A stretch of DNA of 64,000 bases from an uncultured Alphaproteobacteria bacterium (GTDB lineage: Bacteria > Pseudomonadota > Alphaproteobacteria > HIMB59 > GCA-002718135). The DNA lies in the NCBI GenBank assembly GCA_902623255.1, contig CACNSY010000001.1:143463-207462 (forward strand), in the 5' to 3' direction. Under the pieces are notes generated by a model that saw nothing but the letters and a program-made list of their open reading frames with translations, was not told where the DNA came from and did not search any database. The position numbers and the translations under genes were made by a program. Below, piece after piece: positions 20,654 through 31,763 of this stretch; the stretch's first letter is position 1, and each line of letters opens with the position of its first letter.

Positions 20654-21264
20654 TATTTCCTACCTTTTACAACTTTGTCAATAAGTCCAAATTTAATAGC
20701 TTCATCAGCGGAGAAATACTTATCTCTTTCCATTATACTTGATATTTCTGAAATTTTTTTTCCGGTATGTTTTGAATAAATTTCATTTAATTTTGACTTT
20801 GTTTTTTTTATCTCGTTAGTTTGTATTTCAATATCTGTTACTTGACCTTGATAACCCCCACTAGGTTGATGAACCATTATCCTTGAATTAGGTAAAGAAA
20901 ATCTCATACCTTTTTCCCCAGCAGTTAAGAGAAGTGAGCCAGCAGAAGCAGCTTGGCCAATACAAATAGTCATAATTTTTGAAGAAACGTATTGCATTGT
21001 ATCATAAATAGCCAATCCTGACCAAACGATACCACCCGGTGAATTAATATAAAATGAAATTTCTTTTTTGGGATTTTCAGACTCTAGAAATAATATTTGA
21101 GCACATATTAAACTCGCAATATTATCATCAATAGGACCAGTCAGAAAAATTATTCTTTCTTTTAATAAGCGTGAATAAATATCATAAGATCTTTCGCCCC
21201 TAGATGATTGTTCAACAACCATTGGAATTAAGTTATTAGAAATATTATCTATTGGATCTTTCAT
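20653..21264 (-). CDS. clpP: ATP-dependent Clp protease proteolytic subunit
   Basis: This is the serine peptidase core partner of ClpX (203 aa). The catalytic triad can be placed at Ser107 (GQAASAGS), His132 (IMVHQPSGG) and Asp181 ([12 protein letters not shown]). The N-terminus [22 protein letters not shown] is the classic ClpP start region. It overlaps tig by 4 bases and clpX by one. Confidence 0.97.
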   Translation of the reverse strand: MKDPIDNISNNLIPMVVEQSSRGERSYDIYSRLLKERIIFLTGPIDDNIASLICAQILFLESENPKKEISFYINSPGGIVWSGLAIYDTMQYVSSKIMTICIGQAASAGSLLLTAGEKGMRFSLPNSRIMVHQPSGGYQGQVTDIEIQTNEIKKTKSKLNEIYSKHTGKKISEISSIMERDKYFSADEAIKFGLIDKVVKGRK

Positions 21265-22613
21265 TTTCTTTTATCTTTAATGTCAAAAGTTTTAACTTCA
21301 AGTTTTTTATAATCATCTTCACTTAATTTTATAACATTTGTTTTCGATTTGGAAATAATTGAATCTATTACTTTTTGTTCAATAAGAGGTGCTCGAATCG
21401 TATCCAATGATGATGGATTTTTTTCAAAATATTCCATAATCTGCTTTTCTTGACCAGGATATTGCCTAGTATATTCTAATATACCTTTGTTAATTTCTTC
21501 TTCAGAAACAACAACTTTTTCTTCTGAAGCTATATGTTGCATTAATAAACCAAGTTTTACTCTTCTTTCTGAAATTTTTTTATATCTTTTTTTGAGATCG
21601 TCATCTTTTAGTAGCTTATCATCCTCATCTAAACTACCTTCTTTTTTAGCCTGCTCTAAACGATTCCATATTTGATTAAAATCATCTTCTAGTACTCCAT
21701 CAGGTAAGTCAAATTTATAATTATTATCTAAAAGGTCCATCAACTCTTTTTTTTCAATTTGCTTTATACCTTGTTCGTATTGAGATTTCATATTTTTCAC
21801 TAGAAAATCTTTAAGATCCTTTTCAGTTTTGAAACCATTCTTATCTAAAAACTCTTTTGTAAGTTCAAATTTAATTTTTTCTTCAATTGAAATTATTTCA
21901 AAATTAAATGTTATTTTTTTAAATTTATCATCTTTAAGAATTTTAGATAAGTTGATTTTTAATTCAATTTTATCTCCAGTTTTTACTTTTCTATTAATCA
22001 ATTCTTTATTTAAACCTGGAAGTATTCCATCATCAAATCCCAAATCAATTGGAAAATTTTTTTGAGATTTTAAATATTCTGGAAGATCTTCTTGAGAGGA
22101 TTCAAAATTAACAATAACCTTGTCAGTATTTTTAACATGTCTCAAACTATCAATTTTTTTAAAATTTTTTTGTGAATCAATAAAACTCTTAAATTGATTA
22201 TCTTCTGCTTTTTTACCTAATTCAATTTCATACTTATTAATTTTAAGATCCTTAAAATCTTTAAGTTTAATTTCAGGTTTTAAATCAAATTTTAAATTTA
22301 TAATTATTGGCTTATTTTTTTCATAGTTACTAAGCTCAACTTTAGGAGCTCTAAAAAGAGAAAACTTTTTTTTATCAATTAATTTTTTTGTGTTTGTATC
22401 TATTACTTTTTGAATTACTTCATTTAAGACGTTATCTTCATATTTTTTCTTAACAATATTTAGTGGTGCTTTACCTTTTCTAAAACCAGGAATATTTACT
22501 GTAGGTAATATTTGATTTATCTTATTATCTACTTCAATATCAATTTCTTCGTAAGGAATTTCTAATGAGAATTCTTTATAAAGTTTTGTAGATTTTAATT
22601 CTTTTGTGTTCAT
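21261..22613 (-). CDS. tig: Trigger factor
   Basis: This is a ribosome-associated chaperone and prolyl isomerase (450 aa). The ribosome-binding signature GFRKGKAP is near residue 44. A recognisable FKBP-like central domain ([28 protein letters not shown]) and a long, helical, lysine-rich C-terminal chaperone domain follow. It opens the tig-clpP-clpX-lon block, downstream of tRNA-Leu. Confidence 0.96.
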   Translation of the reverse strand: MNTKELKSTKLYKEFSLEIPYEEIDIEVDNKINQILPTVNIPGFRKGKAPLNIVKKKYEDNVLNEVIQKVIDTNTKKLIDKKKFSLFRAPKVELSNYEKNKPIIINLKFDLKPEIKLKDFKDLKINKYEIELGKKAEDNQFKSFIDSQKNFKKIDSLRHVKNTDKVIVNFESSQEDLPEYLKSQKNFPIDLGFDDGILPGLNKELINRKVKTGDKIELKINLSKILKDDKFKKITFNFEIISIEEKIKFELTKEFLDKNGFKTEKDLKDFLVKNMKSQYEQGIKQIEKKELMDLLDNNYKFDLPDGVLEDDFNQIWNRLEQAKKEGSLDEDDKLLKDDDLKKRYKKISERRVKLGLLMQHIASEEKVVVSEEEINKGILEYTRQYPGQEKQIMEYFEKNPSSLDTIRAPLIEQKVIDSIISKSKTNVIKLSEDDYKKLEVKTFDIKDKRK

Positions 22614-22629
22614 AACTCTTTATACCTAA

Positions 22630-22714
22630 TGGTAGGCCGGAAAGGACTTGAACCTTCACACCTCGCGGCACTAGAACCTAAATCTAGCGTGTCTACCAAT
22701 TCCACCACCGGCCC
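22630..22714 (-). tRNA. tRNA-Leu (TAG)
   Basis: An 85-nt class II tRNA on the minus strand with a long variable arm (GTGCCGCGAGGTGT). The acceptor GGGCCGG pairs with CCGGCCT including a G1:U72 wobble. The discriminator is A, CCA is encoded, and the anticodon loop TTTAGGT gives TAG. Confidence 0.96.
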
Positions 22715-22781
22715 TATTATTATTAGCCTTTTATGTACAATAAATTAAAAAACAATAGAGAAAATTAATTAATATTGAGAA

Positions 22782-22859
22782 TGGGGCGAACGATGGGATT
22801 CGAACCCACGGCATCAGGCACCACAAGCCTGCGCTCTAACCAACTGAGCTACGCTCGCC
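22782..22859 (-). tRNA. tRNA-His (GTG), with encoded G-1:C73
   Basis: A 78-nt cloverleaf on the minus strand. The anticodon loop TTGTGGT gives GTG. With U8-A9 fixed before the D stem GCTC, the acceptor is GCGAGCG/CGTTCGC, leaving an extra 5' G (position -1) opposite C73, then encoded CCA. This is the standard bacterial identity element, not the A73 form of one large alphaproteobacterial clade. Confidence 0.96.
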
Positions 22860-22911
22860 ATAGAACTTAATTAAAAGTTTAATTTTTATATTAAATCGCT
22901 ATATCAAAAAT

Positions 22912-24407
<1,496 letters not shown>

Positions 24408-24447
24408 TTTTTCTTTACTTTTATATAAAACCTAGTAATTATCCAAT

Positions 24448-24500
24448 AATCGTTCAACTCTTTTAGAGTCGGAAGTAGGCATTGTGCCGAAGGAACGCAT
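24448..24500 (+). promoter_or_regulatory. Glutamine riboswitch 1 (glnA motif)
   Basis: A three-stem junction: P1 CGTTC (24451-24455) with GAACG (24493-24497), P2 ACTC/GAGT (24457-24469), P3 GGC/GCC (24478-24488). The conserved core reads CGGAAGTAGG and CCGAAGGAACGC, matching the published glnA glutamine aptamer by memory. Binding of L-glutamine presumably reduces glnA expression. A TATAAA at 24423-24428 could be part of its promoter, but I cannot place a convincing -35. Confidence 0.88.
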
Positions 24501-24512
24501 GCAAAAGTTATA

Positions 24513-24568
24513 AATCGTTCAACCTATTTTTATAGGTCGGAAGTAAGCCATAAGCTGAAGGAACGCGC
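24513..24568 (+). promoter_or_regulatory. Glutamine riboswitch 2 (glnA motif), tandem copy
   Basis: A second copy of the same aptamer 13 bases on: P1 CGTTC (24516-24520) with GAACG (24561-24565), P2 ACCTAT/ATAGGT (24522-24537), P3 AGC/GCT (24546-24556), and the same core CGGAAGTAAG and TGAAGGAACGC. Stems differ in sequence from copy 1 but keep pairing, so both are probably functional. Confidence 0.88.
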
Positions 24569-24606
24569 ATCAAAAGCAGATTTCATAACTAGAGCATGAT
24601 TTAACC

Positions 24607-24633
24607 GGGTAACGCTGGATAGCATACCCTTTT
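24607..24633 (+). promoter_or_regulatory. Hairpin between glutamine aptamers and glnA (possible expression platform)
   Basis: GGGTA (24607-24611) pairs with TACCC (24625-24629), with an inner GCT/AGC pairing, followed by TTTT. It sits 8 bases before the glnA ribosome binding site (AAGGAG, 24642-24647). It could act as a weak terminator or control access to the ribosome binding site. This is inferred from position only. Confidence 0.4.
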
Positions 24634-24653
24634 GTTGAAGTAAGGAGATAGAT

Positions 24654-26084
24654 ATGAAATTAAAAAGCTCGACTCCAAAAGATTTAATGTCTGAAATTAA
24701 AGATATGGACATTAAGATGGTTGATATGCGCTTTACTGATATACCAGGAACAACTCAACATTTTACAATACCAATTAAATTTTTAGACGAAGATATATTT
24801 TCTGACGGACTTGGTTTTGATGGATCTTCGGTAAGAGGTTTCCAAGAAATTCAAGACAGTGATATGATTGTTTTGCCAGATGCAACAACAGCTTATATTG
24901 ATCCATTTTTTTCAGAAAAAACTTTGGCATTACATTGTAATATTAAAGATCCTGTAACTTTGGTTGACTATAGTCGTGACCCAAGAAATATTGCTAAAAA
25001 AGCTGAAGCCTATTTGAAATCATCTGGTATTGGTGACACAGCATTTTTTGGTCCAGAAGCAGAATTTTTTGTGTTTAATAACGTTCAGTTTGACTCAGGA
25101 TCAAATTTTGCATTTCATGAAGTTGATTCTGTTGAAGGTACTTGGAATAGTGGTGCTGATGAAAACCCAAATTTAGGTCATAAGCCTAGACATAAAGAAG
25201 GTTATTTTCCTTTACCGCCAGTTGATACACTTCAAGATGTAAGAACTGAAATGGTAATGACAATGCAAGACATTGGTCTTACAGTTGAAGCACATCACCA
25301 TGAAGTTGCAACAGGTGGACAATGTGAAATTGATTTAGAATTTTCGCCTTTACTAAAAATGGCTGATGATATGATGAAATATAAGTACGTTGTTAAAAAT
25401 GTTGCAAGACAACATGGAATGACAGCTACATTTATGCCTAAACCTTTATTCGAAGATAATGGTTCAGGTATGCACGTTCATCAAAGTGTTTGGAAAGACG
25501 GTGACACATTAATGTATAAAGAGGGTAACTATGCTAACCTAAGTGATTTAGCTCTAAATTATATTGGTGGTATACTTAAACATGCACCTGCTCTTTTAGC
25601 TTTTTGTGCTCCTACTACTAATTCTTATAAAAGATTGGTCCCAGGCTTTGAGGCTCCAGTGAACATTGTTTACTCTCAAAGAAATAGAACTGCATCTGTT
25701 AGAATTCCTGCTTATTCTCAAAGCCCTAAAGCAAAAAGAATGGAATTTAGATGTCCAGATCCAAGTGCAAATCCATACTTAGCATTCTCAGCAATGTTAA
25801 TGGCAGGATTAGACGGGATTAAAAATAAAATTAATCCTGGTGATCCAACAGATATAAATCTCTATGCTGCTAGCGATGAAGTTTTGTCTAAAATTCAATC
25901 TACGCCTGGATCTTTAGCTGAATCTCTTGAAGCTCTTGAAAAGGATCATGCATTTTTATTAGAGGGTGATGTATTCACCAAAGATGTAATTGAAACTTAT
26001 ATTAGCTATAAAAAAGAGAGTGAGGTTGATCCAATTAATATTAGACCTCATCCACACGAGTTTAAACTATACTACGACGTGTAG
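24654..26084 (+). CDS. glnA: Glutamine synthetase, type I
   Basis: It makes glutamine from glutamate, ammonia and ATP, the main entry point for ammonium. The dodecameric GSI family signatures are present: [10 protein letters not shown] near residue 60, [53 protein letters not shown] and NRTASVRIP. The tyrosine in INLYAAS near residue 403 corresponds to the adenylylation site of GSI-beta. The 476-aa length is normal. Control appears double: tandem glutamine aptamers upstream and PII encoded next door. Confidence 0.97.
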   Translation: MKLKSSTPKDLMSEIKDMDIKMVDMRFTDIPGTTQHFTIPIKFLDEDIFSDGLGFDGSSVRGFQEIQDSDMIVLPDATTAYIDPFFSEKTLALHCNIKDPVTLVDYSRDPRNIAKKAEAYLKSSGIGDTAFFGPEAEFFVFNNVQFDSGSNFAFHEVDSVEGTWNSGADENPNLGHKPRHKEGYFPLPPVDTLQDVRTEMVMTMQDIGLTVEAHHHEVATGGQCEIDLEFSPLLKMADDMMKYKYVVKNVARQHGMTATFMPKPLFEDNGSGMHVHQSVWKDGDTLMYKEGNYANLSDLALNYIGGILKHAPALLAFCAPTTNSYKRLVPGFEAPVNIVYSQRNRTASVRIPAYSQSPKAKRMEFRCPDPSANPYLAFSAMLMAGLDGIKNKINPGDPTDINLYAASDEVLSKIQSTPGSLAESLEALEKDHAFLLEGDVFTKDVIETYISYKKESEVDPINIRPHPHEFKLYYDV

Positions 26085-26106
26085 AATTATACTTATCTCT
26101 ATAAAG

Positions 26107-26132
26107 AAAACCGCCTTAGGGCGGTTTTTTTT
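26107..26132 (+). terminator. Intrinsic terminator of glnA
   Basis: CCGCC, loop TTAG, GGCGG, extended by AAAA/TTTT, and followed by a run of eight T. It lies about 25 bases after the glnA stop. Confidence 0.92.
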
Positions 26133-26168
26133 ATGTTTTTAGAACAACACTTTTGATAAGAAATATAT

Positions 26169-28103
26169 GTGGCTAAAAAATCTACTTATAATGCCAAAGA
26201 TATTGAAGTACTTGAGGGTCTTGAGCCTGTTCGTAAAAGACCAGGTATGTATATTGGAAGCACAAATCAAGATGGTCTTCATCATTTAGTTAACGAAGTA
26301 CTAGATAATAGTATAGATGAAGTTTTAGCTGGTCATGCAACTGATATAAGTTTTCAATATAAAAAAGATGGTTCGATAAAAATAAAAGATAATGGAAGAG
26401 GTATTCCTATTGATTTTCATCCAAAATATAAAAATAAAAGAGCACTTGAAGTAGTTTTAACTACACTTCACGCAGGTGGTAAATTTAACAGTAATGCTTA
26501 CAAAACTTCTGGTGGATTACACGGTGTTGGGATTTCTGTTGTAAATGCATTAAGTTCTTTATTACAAGTTAAGGTATTCAAAGATGGAAAAGTGTATAGA
26601 CAAGATTACTCAAAAGGAAAGGTTAAGACAAAAATAAAAATTGAAAAATGTAGCAAAAAATTAAAAGGTACAGAAATTTCTTTTATTCCAGATGAAAGTA
26701 TATTTGAAGAAACACAATTTGTTCCAAAAAAATTATATAATTTTATAAACATGAAATCAGTATTAGTTGGAGGCACAACTATCAACTTTGAAATTGATAA
26801 AGAATTAATAAAAGATAAAACCCCTAACAAAAAAAGTTTTTTTTATAAAAAAGGAATTGAAGATTATTTTCAATTAGAATACGCAAACAACTCTAAATTA
26901 TTTGAAAAAAATTTTTTATTAAAATCAAAAATTAAAGATAATGAAAATTTTGAGACTTTAATTACATTTAATACAAATGAAAATTCAAGTTTAATGTCAT
27001 ATTGTAACACTATTGAAACACCAGATGGCGGCTCTCATGAAAATGGTATTCGTAATGGAATTCTAAAAGCTATAAAACTTTATGGCCAAAAAAATCAATT
27101 CTCAAAAATCAGTAATATCAATCACAGTGATATTTTTGATTACTCTAACGTTATTATTTCAATCTTTATAAATGATCCAAGTTTTGAAGGTCAAACTAAA
27201 AAAAGAATAATAATGCCAAATTTACAAAAAGAAATTGAAACAAAAACACAACAAGAATTTTTATTATGGTTAAATGCTAATAAGAAAAATTCAAAAATAC
27301 TTTTAGATAATTTAATTGAAAGAGCTCTTCAAAGATCTGATTTATCAAAAATTAAAGAGTTAGATAGAAAAAGTATTAAAGAAAGAAATCGTCTTCCAGG
27401 TAAATTAGTAGATTGTTCGAGTAAATCAATAAAAGATTCTGAAATATTTATTGTTGAAGGTGACAGTGCTGGAGGTTCTGCTAAACAAGCAAGAAATAGA
27501 GAATTTCAAGCAATACTTCCTTTAAGGGGGAAAATATTAAATGTTTATAATGTTGGGCTATCTAAAATTGCTGATAACAATGAAATACAAAATCTTATTC
27601 AATCTTTAGGTTGTGGTATTGGAAAAAACTTTGAAATTTCAAAACTTCGATATGAGAAAATAATTTTAATGACTGATGCGGACGTAGATGGTTCACATAT
27701 TGCAACTCTACTTATTACTTTTTTTTATAAATATATGAAAAGTTTAATTGATGAAAATAAACTATATCTAGCAATGCCTCCTTTATTTAAAATTTATAAT
27801 AAAAATAAATCTTTTTACGCATATGATGAAAAAGAGAGGGATAAATTAATTGAAAAAGAATTTAAGTCTGACAATTATAACATTACAAGATTTAAAGGTT
27901 TGGGTGAAATGCCAGCTGATCAATTGAAAGAGACTACCATGGATCAAAACAAAAGAAATCTAATATTAATTAACTCTGAAAAAGCTAAGAAAGATATGAA
28001 GAATACCGAAAGTTTATTCGAAACCTTAATGGGAAAACAAGCAGAGTTACGTTTTAAATTTATTCAAAATAATGCTAACTTCATTAAAAATTTAGACGTC
28101 TAA
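26169..28103 (+). CDS. parE: DNA topoisomerase IV subunit B
   Basis: This is the ATPase subunit of topoisomerase IV, which decatenates chromosomes. The start is GTG. GHKL ATPase motifs are NEVLDNSIDE, DNGRGIP and GGLHGVG. The TOPRIM part has EGDSAGGSA and TDADVDGSHI. I call ParE rather than GyrB because of RLPGKLVDCSS before the TOPRIM domain, the block REFQAILPLRGKILNV, and the 644-aa length without the long insert seen in many proteobacterial GyrB. It stands alone, 4 bases before glpK. Confidence 0.9.
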   Translation: MAKKSTYNAKDIEVLEGLEPVRKRPGMYIGSTNQDGLHHLVNEVLDNSIDEVLAGHATDISFQYKKDGSIKIKDNGRGIPIDFHPKYKNKRALEVVLTTLHAGGKFNSNAYKTSGGLHGVGISVVNALSSLLQVKVFKDGKVYRQDYSKGKVKTKIKIEKCSKKLKGTEISFIPDESIFEETQFVPKKLYNFINMKSVLVGGTTINFEIDKELIKDKTPNKKSFFYKKGIEDYFQLEYANNSKLFEKNFLLKSKIKDNENFETLITFNTNENSSLMSYCNTIETPDGGSHENGIRNGILKAIKLYGQKNQFSKISNINHSDIFDYSNVIISIFINDPSFEGQTKKRIIMPNLQKEIETKTQQEFLLWLNANKKNSKILLDNLIERALQRSDLSKIKELDRKSIKERNRLPGKLVDCSSKSIKDSEIFIVEGDSAGGSAKQARNREFQAILPLRGKILNVYNVGLSKIADNNEIQNLIQSLGCGIGKNFEISKLRYEKIILMTDADVDGSHIATLLITFFYKYMKSLIDENKLYLAMPPLFKIYNKNKSFYAYDEKERDKLIEKEFKSDNYNITRFKGLGEMPADQLKETTMDQNKRNLILINSEKAKKDMKNTESLFETLMGKQAELRFKFIQNNANFIKNLDV

Positions 28104-28106
28104 TTT

Positions 28107-29588
28107 ATGAAAAAATATTTTTTGGTAATAGATCAAGGAACAACAAGTTCAAGAATTGTACTGTATAATAAAAAATTTGAAATATTCGATATTGTCCAAA
28201 AAGAATTTAAACAATATTTTCCCAAAGAGGGATGGGTAGAACATAATGCAACAGAAATTTGGGATGATGTTAGAAATTTAATTTCAAAAATATTAAGAAA
28301 AAATAAGTTAAATTCAAAAAATATAATTTCAATTGGAATTACCAATCAAAGAGAAACAACAGTTTTGTGGAATAAGAAAACAGGGAAACCAGTTTACAGA
28401 GCAATAGTCTGGCAAGATAGAAGAACAGCTAATCTTTGTGAAAATTTAAAAAGAAAAGGGATTGATAAAAAAATTCAAAAAATAACTGGTCTAGAGCTTG
28501 ATCCATATTTTTCAGCTACTAAAATTAAATGGATTATTGATAATGTTAAGGAAGTAAATAAGAATTTAAAAAATAATAATTTACTTTTTGGAACAATAGA
28601 TACCTGGTTATTATGGAAATTAACTAAGGGAAAATCTCACCTAACAGATATATCAAATGCTTCAAGAACCATGATTTTTGACTCGCAAAAAGAGCAGTGG
28701 TCTTACAAAATTTTAAAAATATTTAATATTCCAAAAAATATTTTACCAACTGTAGTTGAAAATGCATGTGATTTTGGCTCTACTAAATTATTTGGTGATT
28801 CAATACCAATTGGAGGCATGGCTGGAGACCAACAGTCAGCAACAATTGGTCAAGCTTGTTTTAAAAAAGGGCAATCAAAAAGTACGTATGGTACAGGCTG
28901 TTTTCTTCTTATGAATATTGGAGAAAAATTTAAATTATCTAAAAATAGATTACTAACAACTGTTGCTTTTAAAATAAATGGTAAAAAAATGTTTTGCTAT
29001 GAAGGAAGTATTTTTGTAGCAGGATCTGCCATACAATGGCTTCGCGATAATTTAAAATTTATAAAAGATTCTAGTGAAACTGATAAATTGTATAAAAAAG
29101 CTAATAAAGATGAAAGTTTATTTTTTGTCCCAGCCTTAACTGGACTTGGCGCCCCATATTGGAACCCTAATGCAAGAGGAACATTTTTTGGCATCACTAG
29201 AAATACGTCTAAAGAAGATATCATTAAAGCAACTTTGGACAGCCTATCTTTTCAAACTTATGAATTAATTGAGTGTATGGAAAAAGATTCTAAGACTAAG
29301 ATTAGTGAAATAAGAGTTGATGGAGGTATGGTTAAAAATAATAGCTTTCTACAAAGTTTAGCAAATATTTCTCAAATTAAAATTATTAGACCAAGTAATG
29401 TTGAGACTACTTCGCTTGGCGCAGCATATCTTGCAGCAATTCAATCTGGATATTTAAAAAATACAAGCCAAATAAGTAAACTTTGGAAAAAAGATAAAAC
29501 AGTAAAAGCAAATATTAACAAATCCATTTCAACTTCTAGTATTAGTAAGTGGAAATCAATTATAAATGTAGTCAATAATTTTTATTAA
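28107..29588 (+). CDS. glpK: Glycerol kinase
   Basis: It phosphorylates glycerol to glycerol 3-phosphate. The FGGY-family signatures are VIDQGTTSSR at the N-terminus, ITNQRETTVLWNKKTGKP, IVWQDRRTA, GTIDTWLLWKLT, ASRTMIFD, GGMAGDQQSA, YGTGCFLLMN and RVDGGMVKN. The length (493 aa) is normal. No glycerol facilitator or GlpD gene is adjacent. It begins 3 bases after parE, and its last 17 bases overlap the convergent amidotransferase gene. Confidence 0.95.
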   Translation: MKKYFLVIDQGTTSSRIVLYNKKFEIFDIVQKEFKQYFPKEGWVEHNATEIWDDVRNLISKILRKNKLNSKNIISIGITNQRETTVLWNKKTGKPVYRAIVWQDRRTANLCENLKRKGIDKKIQKITGLELDPYFSATKIKWIIDNVKEVNKNLKNNNLLFGTIDTWLLWKLTKGKSHLTDISNASRTMIFDSQKEQWSYKILKIFNIPKNILPTVVENACDFGSTKLFGDSIPIGGMAGDQQSATIGQACFKKGQSKSTYGTGCFLLMNIGEKFKLSKNRLLTTVAFKINGKKMFCYEGSIFVAGSAIQWLRDNLKFIKDSSETDKLYKKANKDESLFFVPALTGLGAPYWNPNARGTFFGITRNTSKEDIIKATLDSLSFQTYELIECMEKDSKTKISEIRVDGGMVKNNSFLQSLANISQIKIIRPSNVETTSLGAAYLAAIQSGYLKNTSQISKLWKKDKTVKANINKSISTSSISKWKSIINVVNNFY

Positions 29589-30393
29589 GATTTAACCAAT
29601 TTGAAAGTTCTAAAGAATGGATTTCTTCATCAACTACATCATCATATATATGTAATTCTTTTTTCTCAAGATTATCAGGGTTTTGTAAAATCATTTTTTC
29701 ATTTTCAAATTCTGATAAATTTTCATATACTTTTTGTTCCAACAAAATATCTTTTCTCATTTCCATAAGTCCGGCCATCCATTTTGAACTAAATTCTGGA
29801 TGGTATTGCACTGCCCAAACACTTGATTGATTTACTTCAAAGCTTATAGATTGGAATTGACTGATATTATTTGAGGCTAGTACCTTAGTTTCTTTTGGAA
29901 GCTTTTCTGCTTCATCATAATGCCAACAGAGTGCATTAAATGATTTTTTTTTGTTTTTATACATGGGATGAATTTCACCATCTTGATTTAATGTAATATT
30001 TTTAGCTAAAACTGCTTCAAGGCCATTTGGATTTTTTCTTACTTTACCTCCTGCAGCAGTTACTAAAACCTGAAGCCCCCAACAACTACCAAATATTTTA
30101 TTCTTTTTTTTAAATAATTCTTTAGCTAAATCTATTTGATTAGTTATGGATTTTGTCATGTTATATATATTAAGTAAGCTTCCTGTCCAAGCAACCGCTT
30201 CGAAATCGTCAAGACTTAAGCCTAAAGGAAGATAATTATTATGAACAGCAGGATGAATTGTTGTAATATTGATAGTTGAACTAGAATATTTTTTTAAAAT
30301 TTTTTCATATACTTGAAATTGAGTATCCATACCCAATTTTGTATATCGATCAGAAGCTTCTTTTTCATTTCCATCGACTAATAATATGTTCAT
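29572..30393 (-). CDS. Class I glutamine amidotransferase (GATase1) domain protein
   Basis: A single-domain class I amidotransferase of 273 aa, resembling the GMP-synthase-like glutaminase group. The nucleophile is Cys104 in GSCWGLQ, and the partner histidine and glutamate are His198 and Glu200 in VQYHPEFS. There is no fused synthetase domain, so the ammonia acceptor is unknown. The C-terminal 60 residues are acidic and not recognised. It overlaps glpK convergently by 17 bases and is divergent from the iolE-like gene. Confidence 0.85.
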   Translation of the reverse strand: MNILLVDGNEKEASDRYTKLGMDTQFQVYEKILKKYSSSTINITTIHPAVHNNYLPLGLSLDDFEAVAWTGSLLNIYNMTKSITNQIDLAKELFKKKNKIFGSCWGLQVLVTAAGGKVRKNPNGLEAVLAKNITLNQDGEIHPMYKNKKKSFNALCWHYDEAEKLPKETKVLASNNISQFQSISFEVNQSSVWAVQYHPEFSSKWMAGLMEMRKDILLEQKVYENLSEFENEKMILQNPDNLEKKELHIYDDVVDEEIHSLELSNWLNLNKNY

Positions 30394-30436
30394 ATTTATC
30401 TTTATTTTTCATCTATCATGAAATATGTAAAACTTC

Positions 30437-31330
30437 ATGAAAATTAAACTTGGTATCGCGCCTATTGCCTGGAGTAATGATGATATGCCAGAACTAGGAG
30501 GTGACACTCCTATTGAAAAATGTTTAGAGGATGCAAGCACATCTGGATTTTCAGGTATTGAATTAGGTGGAAAATTTCCGAGAAATCCTGGAATAACAAA
30601 ATATCTTTTAGAAAAATTTAATTTAAAAATGCCAGGTGGTTGGTATGGGGCAATGCTTAGAGAAAGAAGTGTAAAAGAAGAATGGATAGCACTCCAAGAT
30701 CATTTAAATTTATTAAAGTTAATTAATGCGGATGTTTTTGTTTTTGCTGATGTATCTGATTCAATCCAAGGCGATCAATCAAAAGCTCTTAGTAAAAGAC
30801 CAATACTTGAAAAAGATGAATGGGATAGCTATTGCAAAAAAATCAGTGAATTATCTGATATGCTGATGGATGAAGGAATGCCAATGTCGTATCATGAGCA
30901 TATGGGAACTATTATACAGTCCGAGGAAGATGTAGATCGATTTATGGATATGACAAATCAAAATACATTTTTGCTTTACGATACTGGACACTTAATGTTT
31001 GCCAAAGCAAATTACGAAAGAGTATTAAAAAATTATATTTCTCGAATTAACCATGTTCATTGTAAAGATATTAGAAAAGATGTTTTTTTAAAATCTATTA
31101 AAGATGACTTAAGTTTTAGAGAGTCTTTTTTAGATGGTGTTTTCACTGTTCCAGGAGATGGTTGCATCGATTACGATCCATTAATTAAGATACTATATGA
31201 TGCAAAATATCAGAAATGGTTAATTATTGAAGCTGAGCAGGATCCTAAAAAAGCAAACCCTCTTGAATATGCAAAATTAGGACATAATTACTTGCATAAT
31301 ATAATAACAAAAAATGGGTATATTCTTTAA
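30437..31330 (+). CDS. iolE: Myo-inosose-2 dehydratase-like (IolE family)
   Basis: A sugar-phosphate-isomerase/epimerase-type TIM barrel (297 aa). The N-terminus LGIAPIAWSNDDMPELGG is characteristic of IolE, which dehydrates 2-keto-myo-inositol. Metal-binding segments YHEHMG, LLYDTGHL, INHVHCKD and the late IIEAEQDP are in the expected order. No other inositol catabolism gene is in this window, so the family assignment is stronger than the pathway assignment. It overlaps the next gene by 17 bases. Confidence 0.85.
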   Translation: MKIKLGIAPIAWSNDDMPELGGDTPIEKCLEDASTSGFSGIELGGKFPRNPGITKYLLEKFNLKMPGGWYGAMLRERSVKEEWIALQDHLNLLKLINADVFVFADVSDSIQGDQSKALSKRPILEKDEWDSYCKKISELSDMLMDEGMPMSYHEHMGTIIQSEEDVDRFMDMTNQNTFLLYDTGHLMFAKANYERVLKNYISRINHVHCKDIRKDVFLKSIKDDLSFRESFLDGVFTVPGDGCIDYDPLIKILYDAKYQKWLIIEAEQDPKKANPLEYAKLGHNYLHNIITKNGYIL

Positions 31331-31763
31331 AATAACGATAAGTACTTTAATTTCATTCATTCCTTTATATGTTTTAGCTCACAAAGTAACTTTAGAGGAC
31401 AAATCATTAGAAAATGTTGTTAACGAAAGAATGGCAATAATGCAAAAAATTAAAAGCACATCATCGAAACTTTACAGATTAATAAATTCAGATCAATATG
31501 AAGAAATGTTGGAGCTTAATGAAACTCTTCTTCATTCAGCATCTGAATTTAAAGATTTTTATCCTGAAAATAGTCAAGCAGAAGGAGCTAGTGATAATAT
31601 TTGGAGTGATCGTGAGACATTTAATGAATATAACCAAAACTTTGTAGATGATATCGAAATGATATCTTTAAGTATAGAATTAGAAGATAAAGAGATGATA
31701 AGTGATGCTATTAAAGCAATGGCTGCAAATTGCAGCACTTGTCATAAAAAATTTAGAAATTAA
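31314..31763 (+). CDS. Class II c-type cytochrome (c'/c-556 family), periplasmic
   Basis: A 149-aa protein with a signal peptide (about residues 1-22, hydrophobic core FKITISTLISFIPLYVLA) and a single haem attachment site near the C-terminus, C140-S-T-C143-H144. A four-helix cytochrome c'-like arrangement is expected, with Met40 or Met43 a possible axial ligand as in c-556. The electron partner is unknown. It overlaps the iolE-like gene by 17 bases and the convergent permease by 4. Confidence 0.85.
   Translation: MGIFFKITISTLISFIPLYVLAHKVTLEDKSLENVVNERMAIMQKIKSTSSKLYRLINSDQYEEMLELNETLLHSASEFKDFYPENSQAEGASDNIWSDRETFNEYNQNFVDDIEMISLSIELEDKEMISDAIKAMAANCSTCHKKFRN

Noticed and set aside
24580-24640. 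A third glutamine aptamer before glnA
   Set aside because: The core CGGAAGTA and GAAGGAACGC elements are absent; only a simple hairpin is present.
26169-28103. Calling this gene gyrB
   Set aside because: The length and the RLPGKLVDCSS and REFQAILPLRGKILNV blocks fit ParE better than GyrB.
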